Below, one piece after another: positions 15,986-24,052 of a DNA stretch of 26,395 nt. The notes below the pieces were generated by a model that saw nothing but the letters and a program-made list of their open reading frames with translations, was not told the origin of the DNA and did not search any database. Source of the DNA: Euryarchaeota archaeon UBA550 (GTDB lineage Archaea; Thermoplasmatota; Poseidoniia; Poseidoniales; Poseidoniaceae). The stretch covers positions 1 through 26,395 of the forward strand of contig DAYA01000004.1 in the NCBI GenBank assembly GCA_002506705.1, in the 5' to 3' direction. Made by a program: the position numbers and the translations under genes. The first letter of the stretch is position 1; every line of letters starts with the position of its first letter.

Positions 15986-18900
15986 TCAGAGTTCATCTAA
16001 ACTCATCATGGTAGGAACGGCTTCTTGCTGTGCTTGTTGCTGTTGCATTTGGTGCTGCTGCCACTGAGGGACTTCGGCAGGAGGCGTCCAACCTAATTCC
16101 ATGGCCTTCGCAGTGTCGCCTTGGGCAACATAGTACTCTATCCATTCAAGCCTTCGAGCTTCCTCTTCTTGGAACATTGCGCTAACTTTCATTTCTTCAG
16201 CGCGGTTGTATGCTGCCTTTCTTCGTCCAGCTTGCTTTGCAACCATTGCAACTGAAATAACCGCTAGAAGGAACACCATTAGGCCTACTAAAATTAGAAT
16301 TTCAGTACTTAGTCCGCCTTCATCATCACCGTCTGCTCCTGCAACGAAATCTGCATCAAATTCGTTGGGAATTCCATCATTGTCGTGGTCATCGAAAGAA
16401 GCACATTGCTCCTGACCTCTAATTCCAGCACTGATTGAAGAATCATATGGACAAGGGTCTGTTTGATCTGAGACCCCGTCTTTATCGCTATCAGGGCAAC
16501 CGAAATAATCGACGTATGATTCACCATACTTGACATTACATTCATCCGGCTGCCATGAGCCTAATTTCTGATTGTCACCGTAGCCATCACCGTCGGTATC
16601 AGCCCACTGTGATGCTCTAAGCGGGAATGCATCGGGTAGTCTACCAGTATTATTGTCTCCAAACCCGTCACCATCGGTATCTGACCACTGGCTAGGGTCG
16701 AGAGGGAATGCATCTCCCCATTGTTCTCTAATCGTAATGAGATTGCCAATATCGGTTTCATCGGCTATTGTAGTGTTCACCCAGCCATAATTGTCGCCCC
16801 ATCCATCGAGGTCAGTATCTTCCCACTGCAGTGGGTCATTGGGGAACATGTCATCAACATCTGCCCATGAATCGTTATCAGCATCGGGGCAGCCTTGCCT
16901 TGAATTGTTTGTACTTGTGCCAGCTTCGTCTGGGCACTCATCTCCGTTTGGAACCGCTTGGTTGTCTCCCCAACCATCACCGTCTTTGTCGGTTTGTTGA
17001 TAGAAATCATCAGGGAATGCATCGAATGGGTTTACAACTCCATCTTTGTCTGTGTCCGGGCAGCCTCTTGCAGCAGGTATTGTTGAATCACCATAAAGTT
17101 CAGGACATTGATCACCATTGTTCCCGTTAGGGTCGTCTCCATATCCATCGCCGTCTGAGTCGCTCCATTGAGTCGGATCATTCGGGAAGAAATCGCCATT
17201 TGGTATGATTGGTCTATCTCCGTAGCCATCGCCGTCACTATCTGCCCACTGGCTTGAATCATCGGGGAATGCGTCTGCATTGTTTCCGTCTGGATTGTCT
17301 CCGTAATTATCACCGTCTCTGTCTTCCCATTGGGTTCCATCGGTTGGGAATGGGTCCCCCGCATTTGACCATCCATCGCCATCAGCATCTGGACAACCTA
17401 CTCTGTCAACGGAGGATGTTCCGTATTCTCCTGGGCACTCATCAGGATTGTTTCCTGTGGTATTATCACCGAACCCATCTCCATCACTATCCCTCCATTG
17501 AGTAGGGTCGTCAGGGAATGCGTCAGCATCTCCTGTTGGGTGTGCTGGCCAATCTGGAGTTGAGTCTGACCATCCATCTCCATCGGTGTCTCTACACCCG
17601 ATTCTATCTTCGGTAGAATTACCCCATGTATTTGGACAACCATCCGATAGTGGAGTGTTTTGCTCATCTCCAATCCAATCGCCATCAGAATCAGCCCATT
17701 GGTATCTGAACAGCGGGAATTTGTCGACTTTAGTAGCAGCGGAATCATAGAGTCCGGGCCAACTCTCATCGACATCAGATGTTGAAGGGTCGTCAACAGG
17801 CCTGATGGCAGTCCAGGATGCATTGTCGTAGTTATCCCCCCATCCGTCACCATCTGTGTCATTCCACTGAGTTGGATTCATCGGGAATGCGTCGCCTCTT
17901 TGGTTGATATGAAGTTCAGTAAATTGTTGAACGTCGTAGTAGTAATTGTCTCCTCTACCGTCAGAATCAGAATCTGCCCACTGGTCTTTATCGGTAGGGA
18001 ATACATCTCCCTCGTTTGAGTATCCGTCTCCATCGCCATCAGGGCATCCGAATCTGTCTTGGAAACTGGTTCCATATGTGGTAGGACAAGCGTCACCTTG
18101 GAATGCAGGGAGCGGATTATCGCCATACCCATCGTTATCAGAGTCTTGCCACTGTGTTCCTTCATCAGGGAATGCGTCACTCTTTCCGTCTCCTTGGTCG
18201 GAAGTATTCCATCCATCATTGTCTGGATCTAGGTCTGCGAACCAAATGTATAGGCCCTCGTCGTTGGTTCCGAATGCTTGAGCAATTCTAGAGCCATCAG
18301 GGTCCCATGAAACTCCATATGTCCGGCCGCAATTATTTCCTTGAGTGCCTTGGCAATTGTTTGGTCTTGGTTGCAGAAGGGTGTCTATTGAATTGCCAGT
18401 TGAAACTTCAAACACCTTCATTTTCGCACCATCGGCTTCGTAGTAACTTCCTCCGTAAACCACTTGCTTACCATCGGGTGAGAAGTCAGTCGACAAACAG
18501 GAAGTTGTGTGGGACCATGTTTTGTGATTAGCCCAGTTTGCGGTATTGAACAATCTTAGCCTTGAACCACCTTGTCCTTGAGTCCATCCTTCACAAACAG
18601 AAATTCTCTCTCCGTCGGGAGACCAGGCAACATCATTTACTGAACCCGCAGGCGTCCCGATGGTGTAAGTAGTAGACCACGTATTTGTTTCAACAATGTA
18701 CGCTTCTCCGTTTCCACCAGCAACAAGGTGCGTGTCGCTTGGAGCAAAGGCCACGCTGTAGAACCTGTCTTCTCCAGCTGGGTTTGCATTGCTGATTACC
18801 GTTCCATCAGTCGTATTGATTACTCTAACAACTCCGTTGGTTCCACCATTTCCGGACCTACCAATTGCGATTGCTAACATACTACCGTCATTGGAAAATG

Positions 18901-19444
18901 CCAAATCATTGACTTGATCTCCTCCTCCAACGTCTGCAGAAATGTCTCCATGGACGTTGCTGAGGTTACTTGCCCAGTACATTTTCACAACGTCTTGTGC
19001 ATCTGTCGATACAGCGATGTATGTGCCATCTCCTGACCATGCAACTTGGGTTGCATCGTCTGTAAATGCTTGTACGGATCTGATAATCACGCCGGTGGTG
19101 GAATTTCTAATTCTTGCATATCCATTTTCGTCGGACGAAACCATGAATTCTCCATCAGGGGAATGGTCAACGTCCCAATAGTCAAAGTTCGAAGTCAACG
19201 CAACATCCTTTGCGAAACTGGGGTTAATGGACGTCCATCCATCGTTCACGTCCGAGGTTCCATCACCGTCTCTGTCCGGACATCCGCTTCTGTCAGCGCT
19301 TGAATCTCCGTAAGAGTAAGGACAGTCGTCGACGGAATCATCTATTCCGTCGCCGTCTGAATCGGCAGCGCTTGCCAATGGTAGTGCCAGCATTCCTACC
19401 ATCAAAGCGGTCAGGAACAAAGAACGCCATTTTGGGAAAGCCAT
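15986..19444 (-). CDS. Giant surface protein: WD40-like propeller, 12 calcium-loop repeats, membrane anchor and cytoplasmic tail
   Basis: Residues 1-26 form a signal peptide. A first calcium-loop unit (28-70) precedes a WD40-like beta-propeller (about 75-405) with blades such as DVDHSPDGEFMVSSDENGYA, VAWSPDGERISVCEG and TDFSPDGKQVVYGGS. Residues about 405-1040 contain twelve copies of D-x-F-P-x4-Q-W-x-D-x-D-x-D-x-x-G-D-N (copy 9 has QQ for QW). They are interleaved with about seven CP-x2-YG-x-S-x2-DR-x-GCPD Cys-pair units, counting the one in the N-terminal segment. A single transmembrane helix (ILILVGLMVFLLAVISVAMV) is followed by a basic segment (KQAGRRKAAYNR), a Glu/Arg helix (FQEEEARRLEWIEYYVAQGD) and a Gln-rich end. 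The design suggests a calcium-stiffened stalk or adhesin. The ordered cytoplasmic tail hints at contact with an intracellular partner. Confidence 0.82.
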   Translation of the reverse strand: MAFPKWRSLFLTALMVGMLALPLASAADSDGDGIDDSVDDCPYSYGDSSADRSGCPDRDGDGTSDVNDGWTSINPSFAKDVALTSNFDYWDVDHSPDGEFMVSSDENGYARIRNSTTGVIIRSVQAFTDDATQVAWSGDGTYIAVSTDAQDVVKMYWASNLSNVHGDISADVGGGDQVNDLAFSNDGSMLAIAIGRSGNGGTNGVVRVINTTDGTVISNANPAGEDRFYSVAFAPSDTHLVAGGNGEAYIVETNTWSTTYTIGTPAGSVNDVAWSPDGERISVCEGWTQGQGGSRLRLFNTANWANHKTWSHTTSCLSTDFSPDGKQVVYGGSYYEADGAKMKVFEVSTGNSIDTLLQPRPNNCQGTQGNNCGRTYGVSWDPDGSRIAQAFGTNDEGLYIWFADLDPDNDGWNTSDQGDGKSDAFPDEGTQWQDSDNDGYGDNPLPAFQGDACPTTYGTSFQDRFGCPDGDGDGYSNEGDVFPTDKDQWADSDSDGRGDNYYYDVQQFTELHINQRGDAFPMNPTQWNDTDGDGWGDNYDNASWTAIRPVDDPSTSDVDESWPGLYDSAATKVDKFPLFRYQWADSDGDWIGDEQNTPLSDGCPNTWGNSTEDRIGCRDTDGDGWSDSTPDWPAHPTGDADAFPDDPTQWRDSDGDGFGDNTTGNNPDECPGEYGTSSVDRVGCPDADGDGWSNAGDPFPTDGTQWEDRDGDNYGDNPDGNNADAFPDDSSQWADSDGDGYGDRPIIPNGDFFPNDPTQWSDSDGDGYGDDPNGNNGDQCPELYGDSTIPAARGCPDTDKDGVVNPFDAFPDDFYQQTDKDGDGWGDNQAVPNGDECPDEAGTSTNNSRQGCPDADNDSWADVDDMFPNDPLQWEDTDLDGWGDNYGWVNTTIADETDIGNLITIREQWGDAFPLDPSQWSDTDGDGFGDNNTGRLPDAFPLRASQWADTDGDGYGDNQKLGSWQPDECNVKYGESYVDYFGCPDSDKDGVSDQTDPCPYDSSISAGIRGQEQCASFDDHDNDGIPNEFDADFVAGADGDDEGGLSTEILILVGLMVFLLAVISVAMVAKQAGRRKAAYNRAEEMKVSAMFQEEEARRLEWIEYYVAQGDTAKAMELGWTPPAEVPQWQQHQMQQQQAQQEAVPTMMSLDEL
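16340..18235 (-). repeat. Coding tandem repeat array, DxFPxxxxQWxDxDxDxxGDN calcium loops
   Basis: Twelve degenerate protein repeats are encoded here. Examples are DAFPDDPTQWRDSDGDGFGD, DAFPLDPSQWSDTDGDGFGD and DVFPTDKDQWADSDSDGRGD. Spacing is irregular because Cys-pair units and small insertions lie between some copies. In DNA they show as recurring GGGAATGCATC-like and CCATCACCGTC-like words. They are repeats of coding sequence, not CRISPR or mobile DNA. Confidence 0.85.
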
Positions 19445-19460
19445 GGTATGCGGGTTGTTG

Positions 19461-19470
19461 CTCTAATAAA
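19461..19470 (-). promoter_or_regulatory. TATA-like box for the surface protein gene
   Basis: On the minus strand TTTATTAGAG lies with its TATA-like core centred about 23 bases before the ATG at 19444. That spacing puts transcription initiation at or next to the start codon, so the mRNA would be leaderless, which agrees with no ribosome binding site being visible. Confidence 0.45.
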
Positions 19471-19514
19471 GGACTTACTGTTTTAATGCTCAATACGTAA
19501 ATCAAAATTCTTGG

Positions 19515-19522
19515 GATATAAT
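19515..19522 (+). promoter_or_regulatory. TATA-like box for the winged-helix ATPase gene
   Basis: GATATAAT is centred about 31 bases before the ATG at 19550, so initiation would fall within a few bases of the start codon. It shares the 105-base divergent region with the surface protein promoter. Confidence 0.45.
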
Positions 19523-19549
19523 TGAATGTAAATTCATCATAGCACCGCC

Positions 19550-21100
19550 ATGACCGGAGACATTCCTAAAGTGAATGTGGCGGTCAAAGATCGAATCCTT
19601 TTGCATCTATTGGAAGAGGACGAACAAGCCGACCGCTACGTTGTCACTGCGGCACTGACAAGGCCAGGTATCGCAGAAGCGTGTGCTCAACACCCTCCTA
19701 ACGTGAGTAGGGCAATGCGAACTCTATTGAGGAAAAGAATGGTCAGTGAGCACTCTCGTTCCATTAGGGGAGATGACCGTAAGCAGAAAACGTGGCAACT
19801 CACAGATGATGGCCGTGAGGAGGCCAAAAATCGACTATCTGAGTTATCTAAGTTGAAAGTACTCATCAGAGATGAATCAAATACGCTGCTAGAAGTAGAG
19901 GCATGTGAAGCACCGGGTCGTCTTCAAGCGGATCTTTCCGTGCTGCAGATACTTCTTCATGCTCAGCACGAAGGCGTTCTAACATTTGGCGACATCAGAT
20001 TTGGCTTGGTCAAGAAAAAATCCGAAGATACTGACTTGCCACCCCCAGGAAGACTGAAGTTATTGGCTGGCGCACACGCGACGTACCATACCTCGCCTCC
20101 AAAAACAAGAACTGTTCATGGTAGGGTTGATGCGATTTCTGGTCTTGATGATTGGTTTGAATCAGGGTCTCCCTGTATGGTAATCCATGGAATTGCTGGG
20201 ATTGGTAAATCAACACTTGTGGCAAATTGGTTAGGAAGTCACATGCATGAAGTACCACACCTCTCTGTTTGCTGGTACCCCTGTCAGCCTTGGGATAAGG
20301 CGGTTGGCTTGGCTGTCTCACTATTGCATAGATTTGGTGTCGATGACAAACACGATCCTTACCAATTGATGGAAACTTTGCCGCTCACTCCTGGTGCAGA
20401 ATTCGACGTAGACTCATGGCGACGCAGATTACTCGCATACCTCACGGATGCACAAGCTATCAGAGAGAGGTTCGTAGGGGAATCAGGTGGTCCTCCGCCA
20501 TATTGGCTAATTGTTTTGGATGATGTACACCATGTTACTACTGAAGCAAGAGACCTACTAGGGGCTCTGCTAGATATCTCAAAGAAGGCACCTCTAAGGC
20601 TAGTATTCATTTCAAGGACAACTCTAGACGTGTATGATAGAAGAGACGTCCATACTAGAGATATTGTCCAAGAATTACCCCTTCATGGTCTTTCAATCGA
20701 TGAGATAACTGACTGGGTGGAAACCATGGATGGTGCATCTGCAGACCCAGAAGACGTACACAAGATGACAGGGGGTCATCCTTTGGCATTGGAACTCTTG
20801 GAAATATACGGGCAAACAACTCACGGGGATTGGCTGAAATTCTTGGATGAAGAAATCATCAATCACATGCCACCAGAAGAACACGAACTGCTCGCAACAT
20901 TGGCAGTGGCAGAATCTCCCGTGAAATGGAGCAAACTATCTGCAGCAGTAAATTGGGAAGGCAACCCACCTGAGCGATTGTTAACTTACGGTCTATTACT
21001 CGAGTTGGAGGAAGGAATGTGGCTACACGAGGCACTGAGAGAGAGATTCCAAAGAGAAGTAGGAACCGCTTCAAAAAAGCGCAAAGCGAGCCTGAAGTAA
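19550..21100 (+). CDS. Winged-helix STAND/NB-ARC-like ATPase
   Basis: The N-terminus is a MarR-like winged helix (about 12-100: VTAALTRPGIAEACAQHPPN, MRTLLRKRMVSEHSRSI, TWQLTDDGREEAKNRL). After a linker comes a P-loop ATPase: Walker A GIAGIGKST at 214-222, Walker B WLIVLDDVH at 319-327, a sensor-like LVFISRT at 351-357, and the STAND-type GxP motif TGGHPLAL at 407-414. A C-terminal winged-helix-like region (about 440-505) ends the protein. There are no TPR, WD40 or leucine-rich sensor repeats, which are usual in larger STAND proteins. The 516-residue protein is cytosolic. It could be an ATP-switched transcription regulator; a defence role is possible but nothing nearby supports it. It ends one base before the convergent thioredoxin stop. 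Confidence 0.75.
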   Translation: MTGDIPKVNVAVKDRILLHLLEEDEQADRYVVTAALTRPGIAEACAQHPPNVSRAMRTLLRKRMVSEHSRSIRGDDRKQKTWQLTDDGREEAKNRLSELSKLKVLIRDESNTLLEVEACEAPGRLQADLSVLQILLHAQHEGVLTFGDIRFGLVKKKSEDTDLPPPGRLKLLAGAHATYHTSPPKTRTVHGRVDAISGLDDWFESGSPCMVIHGIAGIGKSTLVANWLGSHMHEVPHLSVCWYPCQPWDKAVGLAVSLLHRFGVDDKHDPYQLMETLPLTPGAEFDVDSWRRRLLAYLTDAQAIRERFVGESGGPPPYWLIVLDDVHHVTTEARDLLGALLDISKKAPLRLVFISRTTLDVYDRRDVHTRDIVQELPLHGLSIDEITDWVETMDGASADPEDVHKMTGGHPLALELLEIYGQTTHGDWLKFLDEEIINHMPPEEHELLATLAVAESPVKWSKLSAAVNWEGNPPERLLTYGLLLELEEGMWLHEALRERFQREVGTASKKRKASLK

Positions 21101-21101
21101 A

Positions 21102-21431
21102 TCAGAAATCGCTAGCGGACATTTGTTGGTTCAGCCAGTTTGTTAGGGCTGGCTTTGGAACCATTCCGGTTTGATTGGCAACCATCTTTCCGTTGTGGAA
21201 TAAGAATAATGCTGGAATGCCACGCACTCCAAGTTTTGCAGCATTCATTGAATCAGAGTCAGTGTTGACTTTAGCAATTGTAACTGGCATTTCTTCTGCA
21301 ACTTGTTCCAAGATAGGGCCCAGTGCTTTGCACGGTCCGCACCATGGTGCCCAGAAATCTACGAGAACCCATTCGTCTCCGTTAATTGCGCTATCAAATT
21401 CAGAATCTGTGACGGACTTGACTTGGCCCAT
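21102..21431 (-). CDS. trxA: Thioredoxin
   Basis: This is a cytosolic dithiol oxidoreductase. The active site is WAPWCGPCKALGPIL, followed by KVNTDSD, the cis-proline region VRGIPALFLFHNG, and a final helix. I start it at ATG 21431 because GGTGAG sits five bases upstream, and this gives 109 residues, the normal thioredoxin length. The open frame extends to 21503 but the extra 24 residues have no family support and include the ribosome binding site. It is divergent from rpe and convergent with the STAND ATPase. No dedicated reductase is in the window. Confidence 0.94.
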   Translation of the reverse strand: MGQVKSVTDSEFDSAINGDEWVLVDFWAPWCGPCKALGPILEQVAEEMPVTIAKVNTDSDSMNAAKLGVRGIPALFLFHNGKMVANQTGMVPKPALTNWLNQQMSASDF

Positions 21432-21530
21432 TATCTCACCAACCCTAGCGAACTTCGCCACTCCTAAGAGGGTTTGTACACCCCAATACTCATGTCTTGA
21501 CACCTATTCGCATGACCTGAGAGGGTATTG

Positions 21531-22202
21531 ATGATTATCGCACCATCTGTTCTTACCGCCGACCTAGCCGATTTAGGAAATGCATGTAGTGAGGCGGTTG
21601 ATGCAGGATTAGATTGGCTCCATTTGGACATAATGGACGGCAATTTCGTACCGAATTTGACATTCGGGCCCCCGGTTATTGCCAAGTTGCGAAAGGCACT
21701 TGGTGATGGACCAACTTTTGATGCACATCTCATGATTGAGAATGCTGAAGATTCATTTCAGCAGTATATTGACGCAGGTGTAAATCACATCTCTGTGCAT
21801 GTAGAGGCAGTAAAACACCTCCACAGGTGCTTGACTGCAATCAGAGCTTCAGGGGCAACTGCTGGAGTAACTCTCAACCCGGGAACTCCAGTTGAAGCGG
21901 CTTTGGAAGTGCTGTCAGAAATCGACCTAGTTTTGGTTATGAGCGTGAACCCAGGGTTTGGAGGCCAATCGTTCATCCCGACTGTTGAAAGTAAGATAAG
22001 AAGGCTAAGGGAAGCGATTGACGCACAAGTTGCAGCGGGAGGAAGACCTGTTCAAATCCAAGTCGATGGTGGAGTAAAGGCCCACAACATTGCAATGCTA
22101 AGAGAGTGGGGAGTGACCAATTGTGTTGTAGGTTCAGGCTTGTTTAACGACAAAGCTAGCGTAGCAGACAACCTTTCAATTATTCACCAAGCTCTAGAGT
22201 GA
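21531..22202 (+). CDS. rpe: Ribulose-phosphate 3-epimerase
   Basis: This TIM-barrel enzyme interconverts ribulose 5-phosphate and xylulose 5-phosphate in the non-oxidative pentose phosphate pathway. Landmarks are IAPSVLTADLADL at the N-terminus, the metal-binding HLDIMDGNFVPNLTFGP, DAHLMIENAE, the mobile loop MSVNPGFGGQSFIP, and IQVDGGV with VVGSGLF for phosphate. The start is ATG 21531 after GAGGGT at 21521-21526; an in-frame TTG at 21528 is less likely. At 223 residues it is a normal length. Many archaea lack this enzyme and use the ribulose monophosphate route, so its presence fits a group with a bacterial-like pentose pathway. The stop overlaps the next gene's GTG by 4 bases. Confidence 0.95.
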   Translation: MIIAPSVLTADLADLGNACSEAVDAGLDWLHLDIMDGNFVPNLTFGPPVIAKLRKALGDGPTFDAHLMIENAEDSFQQYIDAGVNHISVHVEAVKHLHRCLTAIRASGATAGVTLNPGTPVEAALEVLSEIDLVLVMSVNPGFGGQSFIPTVESKIRRLREAIDAQVAAGGRPVQIQVDGGVKAHNIAMLREWGVTNCVVGSGLFNDKASVADNLSIIHQALE

Positions 22203-23215
22203 TACCGATGAAGATACTGCTGGTTACCCGGCTGTTCCCAATTCCAGAAAATGTGGCAAGAGGGACGTTTGTTAGCGACCACGCTGAATTGCTAAAGTCA
22301 CTCGGTCATGAAGTCAAGGTTCTGAACGTTCTACCGCGCATGCTGAGAATGAATGAAGCGCGCCGCTCTACAATGGAAGGGGTTGCAAAAGCACCGAAAT
22401 CATTCAATCACGGAGAATTTGAAGTCACAGTAAAGCGCCACTGGGAATTTCCCGATTTCCCTTCAATAACCGCTTTCAGCGCGTCAGGGATTTCGGAAAA
22501 ATGGAAACCAGACTTGGTGATTTGTCATACATTGTGGCCAGCAGGATACGCGGCTAAATCGATTGCTAAGAAGCATTCAGTTCCTTGGATTGCAGTTGTT
22601 CATGGTCATGATTTTGACGTCGCACTAAACGACCATAGAGGAAAAAGAATCTCATCTTTAGCCCGCTCAGCAGATCGCCTGGTGGTTGTTTCTAACTCTT
22701 TGGCTAGGTTCGATTCGATTACAATACCGTGTCATGTAAACGTGGATGATGAGTGGCACAAACCAATGAAGAAATTCAATGGCCTGTTCAGAAAATCAAA
22801 GATTGACATCCTGTTTCCAGCAGACCCTAGGCGCCCAGAAAAAAATCACATCCTCGCTCTCCGAGTCGGGGAAGAGTTGGAGACCCGTGGTTGGAAGGTT
22901 GGAATTACAACACTAAAGAAGCAACCACGTACTATGGTATGGGATAGGATGCTAGCCGCAGATGTCTGCTTAATCACTTCAACAAGAGAGTCAGGACCTC
23001 TTGTTGCAAAAGAGGCAATCGTTTGTGGTTGCCCAGTCGTGGCTGTTGATGTTGGTGATATGGCTGAATGGATGGAGGTTTACCCTCCCGAAGTTAGCGA
23101 ATTAGCAGATGCTGTTGAAGCAAGCCTTGAGAATGGGCAAGACCTTAATCTTCCCCAAGATTTCCAACTGGAAAGCGTAAGAAATCAATGGGCCAAACTC
23201 ATAGAATCACTCTAA
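22199..23215 (+). CDS. GT-B glycosyltransferase, GT4-like
   Basis: This looks like a retaining GT4-type glycosyltransferase. The N-terminal Rossmann domain has MKILLVTRLFPIPENVARGT, with HAELLKSLGHEVKVLNVLP following, and the acceptor-side loop AVVHGHDFDV. The C-terminal domain has LFPADPRRPEKNH and the nucleotide-sugar motif TRESGPLVAKEAIVCGCPVV then AVDVGDMAEW, with the two Glu residues spaced as in GT4. At 338 residues it is slightly short, since the C-terminal domain is compact. There are no membrane helices, so it acts at the cytoplasmic face. The start is GTG 22199 (coupled to rpe) or ATG 22208 (MKILLV). The donor and acceptor are unknown; the flippase nearby suggests a surface glycan. 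Confidence 0.85.
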   Translation: MIPMKILLVTRLFPIPENVARGTFVSDHAELLKSLGHEVKVLNVLPRMLRMNEARRSTMEGVAKAPKSFNHGEFEVTVKRHWEFPDFPSITAFSASGISEKWKPDLVICHTLWPAGYAAKSIAKKHSVPWIAVVHGHDFDVALNDHRGKRISSLARSADRLVVVSNSLARFDSITIPCHVNVDDEWHKPMKKFNGLFRKSKIDILFPADPRRPEKNHILALRVGEELETRGWKVGITTLKKQPRTMVWDRMLAADVCLITSTRESGPLVAKEAIVCGCPVVAVDVGDMAEWMEVYPPEVSELADAVEASLENGQDLNLPQDFQLESVRNQWAKLIESL

Positions 23216-23280
23216 TTTAGGTATTGTCAAACTTTGCGAATCCGAAAAACTAGACGACAAAGACACCTCGATGGGACTTA

Positions 23281-23287
23281 GTTTATA
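23281..23287 (+). promoter_or_regulatory. TATA box for the four-helix membrane protein
   Basis: GTTTATA is centred 26 bases before the ATG at 23311, which is the archaeal TATA-to-start distance. The transcript is therefore predicted to be leaderless. It lies in the 95-base gap after the glycosyltransferase gene, so this gene is probably its own unit. Confidence 0.5.
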
Positions 23288-23310
23288 CGTGTGGACGATG
23301 ACAGACTCAC

Positions 23311-24015
23311 ATGCAATTGAGTGAAGATGGCAATTATATGTGGAACGGAACAGAGTGGGTACCTGTGGAAGAACAGGCTCCTGCTCCAGCGGAAGAGGTA
23401 GAAGCAGCACCACCAACTCCCGAAGGTGAGGCAACACCACCTGCTCCAGAGGCTCCAACTCCGGCAGTAATGCCTCAAGAGACAGCAGTTCAACCAGTAA
23501 ACACAGCACCTGCAATGATTGCTCCAGTTGTAATCAAAACAGGGGCATCACCAAAACCAGCAATCAACATGGCTGCAGCGTTTAGCGTTTTCAAGTATGG
23601 AATCATAGCTCTAGCTGGTTGGTTTGTGTCTATGATTTTGCTATCCATCGTATGGTATATGGCATTCGACATGGCGATTTCATCCGATTCAGCGACCACT
23701 GGAATGGTCATTCTAGTGATAGCTACACTAGTTACAATCATTGCTTATGGTCAGATGATTATCTATCCTGTAGGAAAAGCACTGAAGGATGGTAGAAGCG
23801 ACGATGTCAGTTTCAGTTATGTTGATTCGTGGAAGACCTCAATCACTGGATTCGTTGAATCTATCGTAGTAACTGCAGTTTTGGCGCTAATGATCGGAAT
23901 TGGAATAGGTTACGAGGTACCTGCACTTTGGATACTTGGCGCCATTGGATACTTCTTCTTCATAATGGGATACGTCCCTTACATGGTAAGAAAGGCTGCA
24001 GAAATAATGCGCTGA
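23311..24015 (+). CDS. Four-helix membrane protein with N-terminal WNG-x-x-W module and Pro/Ala/Glu linker
   Basis: The first 20 residues (LSEDGNYMWNGTEWVPVEE) form a short Gly/Trp module like the DUF2510-type domain that reads G-x-x-x-W-x-G-x-x-W. A Pro/Ala/Glu-rich linker follows (about 22-75), then four transmembrane helices (about 95-118, 130-152, 178-200, 204-226). The loop between helices 2 and 3 is charged (GKALKDGRSDDVSFSYVDSW). There is no signal peptide and no catalytic motif. The N-terminal module is probably cytoplasmic. Function is unknown; related short modules occur at the ends of many unrelated membrane proteins and probably mediate interaction. Confidence 0.7.
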   Translation: MQLSEDGNYMWNGTEWVPVEEQAPAPAEEVEAAPPTPEGEATPPAPEAPTPAVMPQETAVQPVNTAPAMIAPVVIKTGASPKPAINMAAAFSVFKYGIIALAGWFVSMILLSIVWYMAFDMAISSDSATTGMVILVIATLVTIIAYGQMIIYPVGKALKDGRSDDVSFSYVDSWKTSITGFVESIVVTAVLALMIGIGIGYEVPALWILGAIGYFFFIMGYVPYMVRKAAEIMR

Positions 24016-24024
24016 GTATACATC

Positions 24025-24047
24025 CGTTCGAATTAACAAATTGAACG
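24025..24047. terminator. Hairpin between convergent genes, candidate bidirectional terminator
   Basis: CGTTC(G)AATT and AATTGAACG form a nine-base stem with one bulged G and an AACA loop, followed on the plus strand by a T-rich stretch (GTCTTACTCTT). It fills most of the 37-base gap between the two convergent stop codons. Confidence 0.45.
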
Positions 24048-24052
24048 AAGTC

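Noticed and set aside
16340..18235. Regular repeats that could suggest a CRISPR array or satellite
   Set aside because: The units are degenerate at DNA level, keep one reading frame and encode conserved residues, with no constant repeat and unique spacer layout.
16309..18531. Many long frames on both strands inside the giant surface protein gene
   Set aside because: They mirror the repeat composition (Met/Thr- or His/Leu-rich nonsense). The 1152-residue frame has a signal peptide, a propeller and an anchor and explains the region.
21463..21472. The word CCTAAGAGGG, also present on the minus strand at 82-91
   Set aside because: Two copies of a 10-base word in intergenic DNA, in different positions relative to the genes, are not enough to claim a regulatory site.
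21432..21503. 24-codon N-terminal extension of thioredoxin
   Set aside because: The extension contains the GGTGAG ribosome binding site for ATG 21431 and lacks family similarity.
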